Positions 48,059 to 60,063 are shown, counted from the first letter of the stretch. The stretch: DNA of 64,000 bases from Amblyomma americanum (GCF_052857255.1 NC_135497.1:118930744-118994743); one strand, 5' to 3'. Program-made: numbers and translations. The notes: a model not told the origin generated them from the letters alone.

Positions 48059-49889
48059 GGGACTGCAAGGCCAACTATCCGGATCATGGCAAATATCGCG
48101 AAGCGCCGACTTGGTGCTTTATTTAACGCGTCTGGAAGGGACTAGGCCTATGCATAACTCATTCAGCAGAGGCTCGGTCTATGCATAACTTAAAGCGCAG
48201 GCACTGCGTATGCCTCAAAACCGAACTCTCTGTTGAATGCGCTTATCTGCGACTAGCCGGAGAAATCTTCGGTCGCCCTGCAAGCTCATCACGGTGCCTG
48301 CAAGCTCTTCTTTACAGCAGTAGCTTTTGCAGTAGATCGATATATGCAGGATTCTATTTCGCGCTCCCCACGAGCCTGTGTCACGCATTTAAAATCTCGT
48401 CGATTTTAGCTCTGGTTTATTTCTGTTGCAATTTCAGATCCTTCCGGTGAATGCGCCTTCTTCCGTGCGTTGTAGGCTCAAATGACAGAAACTACGCGCT
48501 CCGCTTGAAATATGCGAACAGGCGTCAAATAGACGGGCTTGCTGGGCTCATTTGGCGGAGCGTGTATGCATTTGAACGGATCTCACGTGGTACGGACATG
48601 TTAATCCGACTCATTGATAAGGCGCGCCGGGACTCTCGGAAAGGCGCGGAATATTCTTGTTGTTGGACGGTGGAAGGAAAAAGAGCCTGCTCCAGTGCGC
48701 CGAATGGGAGGCAGAATTCGCCGCTTCATTCCGTAAACGCGGCAGCAAAATGCCGAAGAGAGCGTGGTAGGTTTATCGAGCAGTCCGCCCCTCGATATTA
48801 TTTAAAACAAAGTCGACGTCTCCTCGCTTCCGAAAGCTCGTGCCTCTATGCAGCAAGTGAAATATGCGCATAAGTAATGACGCCGATTCAGCCTCGCTTC
48901 AGCGCTATCCAGCGCTGTTGCGCAAGATGTGCAGAGAGGGCGCTCCAAGTCTGACTTTCAGTAGTTCTTTTCTTTTTAACTATCGCTGCATACTTTTTGC
49001 TACCTTCCGGTCGCGTAGACTCGCAGAATGGAGCGGCCACGCATTTTCCCGTGCTGGGTATACGTCCTTGCTGAGGATAATGTCACGGTCGACCGTGTCC
49101 AAATAAGCTCGTGTTTGTCGAAGCGTTCCGAGCTTTGGCGAGACTTTGTTTACACTTGGACACAGGTGGATATTGCAACTAACAGCTGATGTTTTTGTTG
49201 CGTTCACGAGCTGAGAGTCGGTCGTCATTTTCGTGGCAAAGATGCTTTTTTTTTCTCGCGAGGGCAAGGGTATACGTACCAGATTAGATTTGAAGAGACG
49301 GCAAAAACTAAAGACACCAGCTCAGAGTGCTTCTTAATTAGCGTTTAAGCGCGCATGCGCGTGATTGCTATTTGGTTACAAGGCAGCGATATGTGCCTCA
49401 TTTTGTACGTATTGTGCCAGGTCTGTGTAAACATATGAATCTAATGTTTGCATGCGGAGCAAAAACAAAAAATAAAGAGGCTTGCCTTGTGTCTATATCA
49501 GGGACGTGAAAGGTACCTTTTTTCGCTGAGTGATGAAAGATGAATATAAATTTATTTATAGTTTCGAATGCCTGTTTTTATGCTTTTTGTTGCAGATGAC
49601 TGCTCAAGCTTGCCTCAGATACTAATTGGAAGGGTGTACGATAAGGCCGCTTAGCTTGAGTCCGCAACGCATTCAGATATCTTAGGCACCATGAGGTTGG
49701 AACTTGTGCACTCCATTCAAAGGAACAAAAGTTGACGGAAGCCGAAGAACCTTGCCACGTGCAAGACTTGCAGCCGTTCTTGAGCTGATGGGAAAGATTG
49801 AGTGCAAAAATCAAACGATGAACACGTGCAATAAACAGTCTCTTTATTGCGCTCACGTAGATCCAGGGGGCTCTCATTGGGCCTGGATC
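48059..49889. other. No gene recognised
   Basis: Unique-looking sequence; the open frame 48451-48873 has no recognised domain. No RNA gene or repeat seen. Confidence 0.5.
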
Positions 49890-50728
49890 GGGAACAGTTG
49901 GGAATAAGAATGAATGGAGAGTACCTATGTAGTTTGTGATTCGCTGATGACATTGCCTTGCTATGTCACTCAGGAGATGAGCTGCAAAGCTTGATCAATG
50001 AGTTAGACAGGCAGAGCAGAACGGTCGGTCTTAAAATTAACTTGCAGAAAACCAAAGTAATGTTCAAGAGTCTCGCAAGGGAGCAACAGTTCACAATTGG
50101 TAGCGAGGTGTTAGAAGTGTAAGGGAATACGTCTACTTAGGGCAGGTAGTGACAGCTGATCCGGGTCTTGAGAGGGAAATAACTAGGAGGATAAGAATGG
50201 GGTGGAGAGCATATGGCATGTTCTCTCAGATCATGAATGGCAGTTTACCAATATCCCTCAACAGAAAAGTATACAACAGCTGTATATTACCGGTACTAAC
50301 CTATGGGGCAGAAACGTGGGGGCTAACGAAAAGGGTTCAGCTTAAGTTAAGGATAGCGCAGCGAGCTATAGAAAGAAAAATGATAGGTGTAACGTTAAGA
50401 GACCGGAAGCGGGCAGAGTGGGTGAGGGAACAAACGCGGGTTAATGACGTCATGGTCGAAATCAAGAGGAATAAATGGGCTTGGGCAGGGAATGTCATGC
50501 GAAGGCAAGATAACCTCTGGTCCTTAAGGGTAATGGAATGGATTACAAGAGAAGGCAAGAATAGCGCAGGGCGGCAGAAGGTTAGGTGGGCGGATGAGAT
50601 TGAGAAGTTTGCGGGGATCCGGTGGCTGCAGCTGGAAAAGGATAGGGTTATTTGGAGAAACATGGGAGAGGTATTTGCGCTGCAGTGGGCGTAGTCAGGC
50701 TGATTATGATGATGATGATGACGACGAC
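49890..50728 (+). mobile_element. 5'-truncated RTE-like non-LTR retrotransposon (3' end of reverse transcriptase plus tail)
   Basis: Homology starts abruptly near 49890 with a GIRMNGEYL-type phrase and continues through the reverse-transcriptase catalytic FADD box to the C-terminal region. The element ends in a GAT-repeat tail (about 50705-50728), the trinucleotide tail typical of RTE-clade elements. The truncated 5' end is usual for LINE insertions. The endonuclease and most of the reverse transcriptase are missing, so it is dead. No clear target-site duplication was found. Clade assignment rests on the tail and the C-terminal motif pattern, by eye. Confidence 0.8.
49898..50694 (+). pseudogene. 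Broken reverse transcriptase C-terminal region of the RTE-like element
   Basis: The coding remnant shows the RT catalytic box FADDIALL (49940-49963). A GDELQSLINELDRQ-like stretch follows, then the region with ILPVLTYGAETWG (near 50285-50323), and finally the conserved Trp-rich end finishing ALQWA and a TAG at 50692. Two disablements are visible. A TGA at 49937-49939 lies immediately before FADD, in place of a usual Arg codon. A one-base deletion near 50119 moves the frame, so the second half reads open from about 50119 as a frame of roughly 190 codons. The 50149-50694 open frame is part of this relic, not a host gene. The original enzyme would copy RNA to DNA at the target site. Confidence 0.8.
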
Positions 50729-51369
50729 ATAGAATGTCGACTGGTGAATCTTTCGATTTTGTGTGCGCCTGCCATAGAGCGTCCCGCATATTTCTTGTAG
50801 CCAGCTTGAGCGTTATTTTCCTCCCTTGCCATCTGCGAAAGTGAAATAGCGAGCCTCTCATTTCATCACGCTGCGAACGCGAGAAATGTCTGATGGTTGT
50901 ACTTATTTGTGCTTAGTTAAGCATCTTCGTTAATCTTGTGTGAAGAGCCTATTTCTCGACCGCTTAGTAAAATATGCAAAAGGCCGTATTTTCTGATATC
51001 AACGAGTGATACGCGTGCTTGGAGTTTTCCTGATGCGATGCACTTGATACTAATTTTCGTTTTCCTCGTCACCCCCCTCCGCTATACATTTAGCCTCTCG
51101 CGCTTGCATATGGTGTTTAACGATGAATGCATTGACAGATCCTGCTTTCTGTATGTGGTGCCATCGCTTTCCTCACACTTTTTCTCTGGTTGTTTGCCGT
51201 TCATTTTAATGGGGGCATGGTGGAAGAATCCGTCACAACGTTCTTTTCTAATTTCGTGGAAACAAGACACGGAAGGATACAGACGCTTGAATGTTTCTAT
51301 TTGCCGTTTTTTTTTCTCCTTTCCGGCAGAACAGTGTGTTCCTTAACCGCGTCGTCATTGGCGTTCACT
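50729..51369. other. No gene recognised
   Basis: AT-neutral interval; the 50936-51346 plus frame is low-complexity and unrecognised. Confidence 0.5.
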
Positions 51370-51700
51370 CGCTCCCCGCTGCTAACAGAAGCCGCGGATA
51401 ATTACCGGGGAGCTCGGCGTCCCACGGCGCCGCGGCCCGTAGCCCGGGGCGGCGCACCGCCGCCTTTTTCCCCGAGTGCGGGCGCGACTCCGTGGGTCTC
51501 GCAGTGGAGCCGCGCTTGGCTGGCGTGACCGGCGCTCATCACGGCGCCCGCTCGAGCCCCCGGTGCGTGCTCGACCGCCGCGAGGAGGGCGGCTGGTGCG
51601 CACCGGGACCCGCCTCAGCGGTTGACCGGCCCCGGGCTAATGGACCCCGCACCGGCCCTCCACGCCCGCCGCAACTCTAAGCACAGCGAACCGACGGCGC
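51370..51700. other. GC/CpG-rich island with a TAATTA core
   Basis: Very GC-rich; TAATTA at 51399-51404 stands out against the background. Both strands are open over much of it, so no CDS is called. Candidate enhancer or promoter. Confidence 0.3.
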
Positions 51701-52269
51701 GTACACGCGTTGAACTGGCGGACTCATGAGGAAGCCGCAGCTGAGCACTCGGTGACCAGTTGCACGAGGCAGGCGCTCAGGCGAACAGCCGGCGTCTACC
51801 CGTTTGGCTCTGAGTTGATGGTTAGACGTAGTGAGCTTATGCTGTCAACCTTTAGGCTGTCTTTTTTCTTCACCATCATCGCCAGCACCCGCCAGAGAGG
51901 CTGCAGCAGATTGAAACAACTTCCGATTTGTTGGTAGTTCATCTTCCAATCCCACTCACGGAAGTAATTAGAGCGGAAAAAAAAATAAGGATGTGAACAA
52001 GCAAAACACAACAGTAGGCTTAAGACATACTACCACTCGGAAGTCCGTCCACTTTAGGTAATGAGGTACTGGCATCCGTGATGGAGGGCAACTATATGAA
52101 CCAAATGTTCGAGGCAGATTCGTGAAAACCTCAAACCTTCATCTGAGCCGGATCCGATGAATGCTTTCAGGGTTATGAAAAAAAAAAACAATGCTTTGGG
52201 TTGCACTTGGAAGAAGGCCCATATGGACACAAGTTTATCGCTGTTTCTCAAAAACTAAGTATTATATCA
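51701..52269. other. No gene recognised
   Basis: No supported feature. Confidence 0.5.
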
Positions 52270-52672
52270 TCGGTATATATATCGTGCCATTACTCGCATG
52301 GAGAGCCGGAACGTGGGGCGAACAAGGTAGATAGGTCTAAGAAGATTGCAGCGAGCAATGGAAAGGAAAAGGGCAAGTGTGACGTAAATAGACAAGATGA
52401 GAGCTGCAAAGGACAGACGCAAGTAGATGACATCCTAGCTGAAATAAGACGAGTAAATGGTACGCAGAATGGATAACCGGTAGTGTCTTATGGCAGAGCG
52501 GGATATCTATGACAGGGAAACGTAATCGCCTGTAGCGAAAGATCAAGTAAAAGGGTGAGGTTAGAAAGCTCTGCGGGGAATAGGGCATTTAGAGCGAGAC
52601 ATGGCTAAAGGGAGATCAGTGTACGCGGAGGGTTTTGTCCTGCAGTAAACATCAGTGTGCTGGTGAAGATGA
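52270..52672 (+). mobile_element. Second, heavily decayed RTE-like 3' fragment
   Basis: The order of motifs parallels the 49890-50728 copy. An IVPLLAWRAGTWG reading near 52280-52318 corresponds to ILPVLTYGAETWG. Next come a KIAASNGKEKGK-like stretch, a VDDILAEIRRVNGTQNG reading (52422-52472) corresponding to VNDVMVEIKRNKWAWAG, and a terminal GAGGGTTTTGTCCTGCAGT (52628-52646) corresponding to the ALQW end. Many frameshifts and stops are present. It is an older or different subfamily copy, and the boundaries are approximate. Confidence 0.6.
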
Positions 52673-52929
52673 CTCATTTCTTCTTTCCGTGTTGGCATCG
52701 TTCGGAAGCAGATCTCTGTGTATCCCCGGGTCGGTGACTGGAAAGACCCTTCCAGAGGCGCCTCGGGGAATGTACAAACTGTAATCCCTCCTCGCGGTGA
52801 ATCGCTACGCGTTGTCTCACAGCGTGCACGTTCATAAACTTCACAGCCAGAGACTCGTCCGGCTCTGATCGTCTTGCTGGCCGGAGACTAATCTGAGCCT
52901 CCTCAACAAACGTCACAACTCGCGATCAG
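52673..52929. other. No gene recognised
   Basis: Short interval, no supported feature. Confidence 0.5.
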
Positions 52930-53420
52930 CGCAGCCAACTTGTCTTTGTGCCTCTACGCGAGTCCCACTCCATTGCAGCACCCGGCGAAACGCGGCACTG
53001 CGGGCGATGCGGGCCGAGGGCGGCCGCCTCGAGTCGGGCGGTGGCCGCGCTCGGAGCTAACCTGATTGCCCGACTCGTCGGCGATTTCCGAAACGTGTCT
53101 CCTCGGAAATCAGCGGCGTCCGCCCTCCCCATCTCTACCCCGGGCTGAGAGGCCCCGAGCGCGGGCCGCGGCTCACGCGAACAGGTACCGGAGCGGCGAA
53201 GGCGAGCCGGCCGTGTATAGCCCCGAGGGGCGGGGTACAACACTGCCGCGTGGTCTCGTCTCTCCCGCGAGTGTCATCGGCGCCGTTAGCTGCAGCTGTT
53301 GTTCCCGCATCGGCATTCGTCTCCCCGCGGCTCGCTGCAGAGCGCATCAGGCTGGCGCCGAAGCAGCGCCGGCTCGGGAGACAGGGCGGCTCTTTCTTAA
53401 CTCCACTTCACCCTGTGGCG
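52930..53420. other. GC/CpG-rich island, candidate regulatory DNA
   Basis: CpG-rich with overlapping frames on both strands (52926-53243 minus, 53066-53536 plus). Unrecognised translations. Confidence 0.3.
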
Positions 53421-56400
53421 TCTGTCCCGCCCTTGCGCCTTTGTTGCTCCGCTATTCTTTTCTTTTTTGTGTGTGCTCTTTAGTTTCGTTGCGTTTTGTA
53501 CGCTGTGCCCCTGATACGTCTTCATCTCGCTGCTAGTGACTTAAATAGCTCCAGCCAAGGTGCGATTTTGGAAGGCACGCGCACACGCACACACCCCGCG
53601 ACCAGGCATCAGCTTGCGACGTTGTTTTTGTTTCAAAATCCTTCGGGCAGCTATTGTTTCGCATTCTCAATGAATGCCGCGTAAATTCAGATTTCTCGCA
53701 GCGATCTCTCGCGCAGAAGGGAACGAGGGGAGAAAAAGCTGCAGCGCTCTTCCTAGTTTTAACTCTCACTCTCGCTGGCCCTTAGGGATAAACAGCTAAA
53801 CAAGAGTGAAAGAATAGAGGAGCGCGGAATAACTGGGCTGAGCAGCAAAAAAAAACAAAGAAAAAAGGTCGTCCGGGAAGTATGTTTCGCTTCAGTTTCC
53901 CTTCTCGCCTGACCGGCAGGTATCGCGCAGAGTGAGTGGTGGCTTTCCGTCAACGTGGTGTCGGCGCTGTCGCAGCCGGCGTGCCCGAGGTCTGCCACTC
54001 TCACGTGAACTTCCTGCACGTCCTTGCTAAGATGGATTAAAGCTGGCGGCTGCGCGGGGTTTCTTAAAAGAAAGAACAAGAAGAAAAACAAGCGTTCGGG
54101 CGCGACTCGTGCGCACGGGACAAAGCAACAGCAAACTAGAACGGAGACTTCAAGGGACAAAAGGTGGGCTCTAGTCGATTCATATTTAACGAAGTAAAAA
54201 CAGCGCGAGGTTGCGAACCAGCGAAAAGAGAAACGCGAACGCGCTTTTTTTTTTTAAGGGGGGGGGGGGGGGGGGGTCGCCCTCCTTCCTGCGTTCCCTT
54301 TAATCAGACTAAATTCGAACGGAGACGAGCATTCTGCCTTGAACACTCGCTCATCACGCTGTTACCTGCATGCAGTCATTGATTGCTGTCACGCTGTAGA
54401 TAACGTGTTGTGCTGCGCTTGACAAGAAGCCGCAGCTTCCGGTCCTGCCCACAGAATCACAATTATTATGCGCTCCGAGCTTCAGATCCAAACACGTCTA
54501 CAAGTTTTACAAGTTTCAGGCGCTTCCTAAGGAGCATTAGGTGCCTTAAATCAATCTAGAGCCGTGCGTGCTGTGGCGTTTGTTGGCGCCTGGGTTTTAC
54601 ATCGAGACGTATTAGTTTGAGTACATAGTTTTCAACTGCTACCTTTGTAAATGAAACATATCTTTCGGGTGTCGCCTTTGCGGTGCGACGCGTTAACGTA
54701 GCTAAATTATTAGCATAGTGATGAATCGCGAAAATTCAACTCTTTATCCCACTGTCACCACCAGAGAAGAACTGGCTTTGTCAGGCGCCAAATGATACCA
54801 GAATACGGATGCAAAAGTTTATTTATCAGCGTGAAGGATAACATTTTAGAGAATAGTAGTCGTGAAAGCTGTTATCTTTTAATTCTTAAGGCTAGGGCTC
54901 CTTCCTTCATAAGACGCAGGTTTGTCTCGTCGCCTTCGCTACCTCGAATTGACTTCTTTTTTTGTTTCAGTCGCTGATCTCTCATTGCAGTGTTCTCACC
55001 TTTCTTATAAGCAATGCTTCTTCTTTCACTTTCCGCAGCTGCAATGGACAGAGATTACAAAAAAAAGAATGAGAAGTAAATAACTTTGGCCTAAACAGAT
55101 GAGCTGGCTCTGTGCCCCGGGTGTCAGAGGCGTATGGCGCAAAGCGCTACCCACGTCGACCGACGGTGGGTTCCGCTCCAGGCAAGGCTGGGCTGTGCGG
55201 CCGCTGGCGCCGCCCTCTCTTACTGCGGAGTCTCCAGCCCTGAGGTGGTCGATAACATTGACTGGCACAGCTCTTTGTTTCGGTCCCCTGCAGGCTCTCG
55301 ACCTTGAAATATAGCGGGGAATTTCTCAAAGCTTTCTGCTCATCCTTTAAAAAAAATAGAAACATGTTAGCGTTTTTGAATTATTTTCACTTCCAAAAAA
55401 CATCCCTCACGCTTTTCAGTCAGAGAACGTTGACTTTCATAACGGTGGTAAATTTTCATAATATCCCTGATAATGCAGATGCGTGCGTGCACTACATAGC
55501 AGTTCCTTCTTTTTTTTTTCTTTTCAGCCTTACATTCCGTTCTTTCTTTAGTAGCGTTGTTCAGCACACGCTCTTGGATATTGCTAACCAGCGTTCTTGT
55601 GTTGTTTGCATGCCTTTGTTTGTAGTTATGGTTCTATAAAGCAGCTACTAGAATTGCGTTAAAAAAATATTTGGCACGGGCAGTAAACAGCGATGCGCGT
55701 TATCATTATAAGTAGAATTCTTCGTAACAAAAATTCACTAAAATTTTCTTAGAAAGTGTTTACCGCTTGAGCAGTCACCTGAAAGGGAGCATGTCAGATA
55801 CTAACTGTGCTGTGTCCCCGCCTAGTCACTTTAAGCTGATGCCCCTTCACGCAAGGTAGCAGTTGTTGCGCATAATAAATCCGCAACCCAACCCTTCTAA
55901 ATCACTGCTGGTTGCATATAGATCGTGAAAATTTCTTAGATCTTATTTCATTTCATTTATTTTACCTTCTGGGCTTTCGCATTACATTTTTTTTTTTTGG
56001 GGGGGGGGGTGCGGGGAGGGGCGAGGTGGGCGAGCTCGGGTGGTACGTGATTATTAAACAAACGCTAGAAATACAAAAGATTCGAACGGAAACGCAGTGC
56101 ACACTGTTGAAACTTTGAAAACAGCTTAACAAATACAGCAAGCATCTGAATTACTAATCAAGGTCTGAGGGAATAATTAAGGGTTATTAATCGAAATATC
56201 ATAGGTCTTCGTTGATTCCTAAGGGCAAGAGCCAGACTTCTATGTTGCAATTAACTCTTCACTCTTTCGTAGAAACGGACAAATTCATTTACAGGTGAGG
56301 AAACCAATGGTAAAGGAACGTCCGCAAAAGAGGCCTATACACAAGGAAAACACTGAAAATACTGATATATCCCGGATATATTTATCGATCGCGACGAAAG

Positions 56401-56573
56401 TGTTTATTTGCTTTGGGTGCGAACAGCAAGAACCTGAAAATGCCAACTTTTTTTTTTACCTTACAAAAGGTGTCTAATTACCTGAAACATAAAATAACGA
56501 TAGAGCCAAGGCTCCAGTGCAGTGGGTTTACACCAGCCGCGCTAGGAATGGCGTCAGCAGTGTCGCTATTATC
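53421..56573. other. No gene recognised; two T-to-G compound tracts
   Basis: T11-AA-G19 lies at 54245-54276 and T12-G11 at 55987-56009. Short frames only; no gene, RNA or named repeat. Confidence 0.5.
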
Positions 56574-56732
56574 ATATCCATCTCATTTAGCGCAAAGCAC
56601 ACACATGACAAAAGAAAGGAATATACAAAACGAAACACGCGCGCCCGTCTTTCGTATGGTGTGTTCCTTTCTTTTGTCTGGTGTGTGTTTTGCGCTAAAT
56701 GAGATGGATATAATGGCTGAAAACCAACTAGC
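56574..56732 (+). mobile_element. Hairpin (foldback) element with ACCAACTAGC flank motif, copy B
   Basis: Arms 56574-56620 and 56665-56711 are reverse complements with 44 of 47 positions matching; the loop is 44 nt. The arm includes ATCTCATTTAGCGCAAA and GACAAAAGAAAGGA. Eleven bases after the right arm comes ACCAACTAGC (56723-56732), as after the hairpin at 8916-9035, although the two hairpin sequences differ. This marks them as one family with variable stems. Confidence 0.6.
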
Positions 56733-57515
56733 TCATCAGTTAGCCCTTCTGTGGTATCACTGGTGGCTGAAAACGCAGTTCTTTAGATACACGCTTACCT
56801 CTGCTTGCACGGCGGTTGATCAAAAGTGAAAGGTGCTGCGAGCATTAATTCCGTCCCCCTTCCCCCCCCCCCCCCACCCCCCCCCCCTCTTAGCGGCGAT
56901 CATCGTACAGCTCTTTGTCTTATTAAAGGCAACAAACAGACCTCCGCAATGGTTTTGTATGTAATATAATTAGAAGAGCTCGGTAGTAATATGTATAGAA
57001 CCCAAAGTTGGTAGTAATTACAATATACGTCTGTGTTTTCATTCATTTTGCAGTATTCTGTGCTTCATTTTTTTATATAGAAAAATGAAATACCCCTCGA
57101 ATTAATAAAAGGCTTTTTTTTTTTCTTTCAACGCGCGTATACGGTGCTAAATACTGGAAAATTCGGGTCAAGATCCCATGGTGACAGAGGAAGCAATTGA
57201 ATGTGTCTCCGCGAGTTTTAGGTGCCTCATTAGAAGCGCGGCTAGCTTATTGGGCCTCATTAGTCCGCGTTAGGCACTCATTCGCAAGGCACGGTAGTGA
57301 CCGAAGTGACTCACGGAGGTTAGGCAAGAAAAAGCAGTCCCTGTCTTTGTGCCGCTGATCCGTGCTCAGCGCTGCGACGCGTGCTCGGACAGAGCTGGTG
57401 AGATGTAAAGCGGTTTTCAGCACAAAGTTCGATGCCGAGCATGGAATGACATTCTCACAATTTTAGTCAATGTCTATTCATGAAGCATTACTTTCATGTA
57501 ACTCGTTCAAGTCGT
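56733..57515. other. No gene recognised; contains interrupted C tract
   Basis: C14-A-C11 lies at 56862-56887. No gene recognised. The left target-site duplication of the following SINE (CGTTCAAGTCGT) is at 57504-57515. Confidence 0.5.
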
Positions 57516-57813
57516 TTCGGTTTTTGTTTCATGGGGGTTTAACGCCCCAAAGCTAATGATGGACGCCGTGGTGAAGGGCTCCGGATAATTTGACCACCGC
57601 AATACACCCAGACAGTCGCGACTGGGACGTGAGCTTCTGTGACAAAGTGTTTCTCTCTCTCTCTCTCCCTCTGGGGTTCTATAACGTGCACTGACATCCC
57701 ACAGTGCACGGGCCTCTAGCATTTCGTCTTCACTGAAATGCGACCGCCGCAGCCGAGATCGTCTTTCGAGTCAGCAGCCAAGCATCGCAACCACTGAGCC
57801 ATCGCAGCGACTC
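57516..57813 (-). mobile_element. Tick SINE (Ruka type) with 12-bp TSD and about 72-bp internal insertion
   Basis: Bracketed by CGTTCAAGTCGT at 57504-57515 and 57814-57825. The head A box TGGCTCAGTGG is on the minus strand at 57791-57801. The B-box region has lost about 8 bp compared with the copy at 47806-48044, so pol III activity is unlikely. Between the TTTGACCACC and TGGGGTTCT blocks there are about 72 extra bases (57599-57670) ending in a CT-dinucleotide run, absent from the other copies. Confidence 0.88.
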
Positions 57814-57825
57814 CGTTCAAGTCGT
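57814..57825 (+). repeat. Right target-site duplication of SINE
   Basis: CGTTCAAGTCGT, identical to 57504-57515. Confidence 0.85.
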
Positions 57826-57934
57826 GTGGTGGTTGCTTTATTGCTGGAGCGGTTGGATTCGAAATTCTACTCGCTGCATGCGCATACGTTTGGCAGGCTA
57901 CGTGCAGAGTTGCGCTAGAATCAGGCCCCACATA

Positions 57935-58139
57935 TAAATTGTACATTTAACGTCCCGAAGCGATACAAGGGCTTTGAGGAACGACCTAGTGGAGTGCTGG
58001 CGATTAATTTAGACCACCTGGGGTTCTTTGCACACGGCCGTTTCTGTGTTCATCCTTTATCGAAATGCGGCCAACGGGGCTGGGATGGAGCCCGCGACCT
58101 CGGGATCAGCAGCCGAATGCCAAAGCCACTCAGCTGCCT
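57935..58139 (-). mobile_element. Diverged tRNA-derived tick SINE, related subfamily
   Basis: It shares the ACGTCCCGAAGCGA 3' block and the ACCACCTGGGGTTCTTT block with the other SINEs. It lacks the TAACGTGCACTGACATCGCA segment through deletion, and its head (GAAATGCGGCC ... CCCGCGACC) is of a distinct subfamily type. The A box reads AGCTGAGTGG-like on the minus strand near 58124-58136, and the B box is degenerate. No target-site duplication was found. It lies only about 110 bp from the previous SINE, in the same orientation. Confidence 0.8.
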
Positions 58140-58179
58140 ATTGCTTGAGCGTTTTATCAAACGCGCAGCTCGTTTCCCA

Positions 58180-59200
58180 GAGACTCGGCCGCTGAGCCGG
58201 CGCTATAGCCAGAACGCCCCTGTGCGGCACAGTCTCACCCTTCCACCACCAATAAAAAGCCGGGGGCAGAGAAGCGCGTCGAATGGCGACCTTTGTCTTC
58301 ACTTGCCTCGCGTCACGAAGCCACGGCGCGAAACCCTGATACGCCAGAGTGCCCTAATGCGTCCGCCTCGAGTGCGACGCGCGGGTTGCGTAACGCAGAT
58401 TATGCTCGACGAGAGGAAATTGAGCGCCCGCCCTCACTTCGCACGCGCGCCCAAGGGCTTCGCGATTGACGCGGAACTCGCACAAATTGGTCCCGTACAA
58501 GTGACCGGGCATAAAAGAATGAGAGGGTCCGTCCAATAAGAAAGTTGCTCATATAATCGCGGCCACGCATCGCCATATCGCGCCTCTTCTTTTTTTCCCC
58601 CGAAAACACCCAGCTTTACGTAAGCGTCACGAGGACCGACTCGGCTTGCTCTATATCAGCAGGCTCTACTAAAGTGGGTGAGATGAAAGAAAAAAAAAGG
58701 CAGCAAAATATACTCGCGCACCTCGGCGTGCGCAACACGTTCGCCGCTGCTGGAATTCTCTGCGTGACCATTTTATTCGTGCTCTTGATTCGAGAAAATA
58801 AAGGAAGCCTCGGCGGCAGTTCACCGAGGCACACGAGGCACCGTGGGTGCTCAAAAACAGGTTTTTTTTCTTTCCTCCCTCTTTCGCTCGGGGCTCGCGT
58901 AGCGCACGAAACTCTGTGTCTTTCTCTGTTTGCTTCTCCTCTCGGAGCGAGGCCTCCGCGGAGGCCGTTCTCTCGGGTGGGCGGTGCGCGCCGCCAGTTT
59001 GAAACAAACTCGGGCCGGCAGTCTCTCTGTGCACCGCTCCCGGGACGAGCGCAGTGTTCGGGTCGGCCCCAGTTCGGGCCCAGCTCGCCGTTCGACGAAA
59101 AGGGCATCTTAAAGGAAAACGTAAAGGCGCGCACCTCCGATTGGGGAAGAAAGGGGACGCCACTGCAGATGAAGGTGACTGTGACACGCTGCAAGTGGGA
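58180..59200. other. GC/CpG-rich island, candidate regulatory DNA
   Basis: Long CpG-rich stretch with large overlapping frames on both strands (57994-58539 plus, 58616-59194 minus, 58674-59204 plus); none is recognised. A CATAAAAGAA element near 58510, with CCAAT (58534) downstream rather than upstream, is not a convincing promoter. Confidence 0.3.
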
Positions 59201-60063
59201 TTAGCGCCGGGCGAAACTCTGTTATGCAGATTCAATTGAATCTCGAATTTAGGCGCGTATTCGGGCCTGCAAACAGCCTCAGATGCTGTTTTTATTTTTT
59301 TTCTCGTTTTTTTTTTTTAGCGGTAGTGATGATTGGAAGGCGGCGGGCGTGCTGGAGCGGAACCGCGAATTCGCGCGCATACCCTCCGGCGCGTAATAAA
59401 GTGCGTCACAGGCAGCTCTGCGTGGCAACGCGACTCGAGAGAGGAGCGAACAATCAACTTCTGTGCCACAAGCGCATTTCGCGTGGACCCTGAGTGACTT
59501 GTTTACTTTCGCTCTAAACGACCACACATCCAAGTCATAACCATTCGTTCGTGGTAAGCGATAAAGCATGAAACCGTTATGAAAATTGGGGGGGGGGGGG
59601 CAGGTACCTTAATTCAACCAGCATTTTCTTGATTGCGGCCCCACGTTCTATCCGGTGCAACAACTACAGTGAATGAAGTGCAATCTGCCTGCTTTCGCGC
59701 GGTATTCTATCAACTAGTGCGGCAGACTCCTCAAGGGCAGATTTTAAATTAAATCAAATTTCTCTGAAAGTTGATCGTTCAGAAATTCCTCGTGTATGGT
59801 ACAATTCTCGTTTACGATCTTCGCCGATGACTAAATAAGGGTGCGAGTAAAGGACATGAACAACGCATGCAATCAAGCACTCGAGCGCAATCAGTTGACT
59901 TGCTTCGCTTTTTGTTGGAGCCTCCTCCGTTGTGTTCAGAAATAAACGCTTTGACTGTGAAATCAAGATAACCGACGGGCCCTTGGGATAAGAGAATGAA
60001 TTCCAGGACACGGGCAAGCGTAGTAGGGATGTCATATATATATTCAAGGAGGCCGCAGCTGAC
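59201..60063. other. No gene recognised; 13-G tract
   Basis: Poly-G at 59588-59600; otherwise nothing named. Confidence 0.5.

Noticed and set aside
58616..59235. Pair of roughly 190-codon minus-strand ORFs
   Set aside because: Both frames and the opposite strand are open over the same GC-rich bases; no conserved motif.
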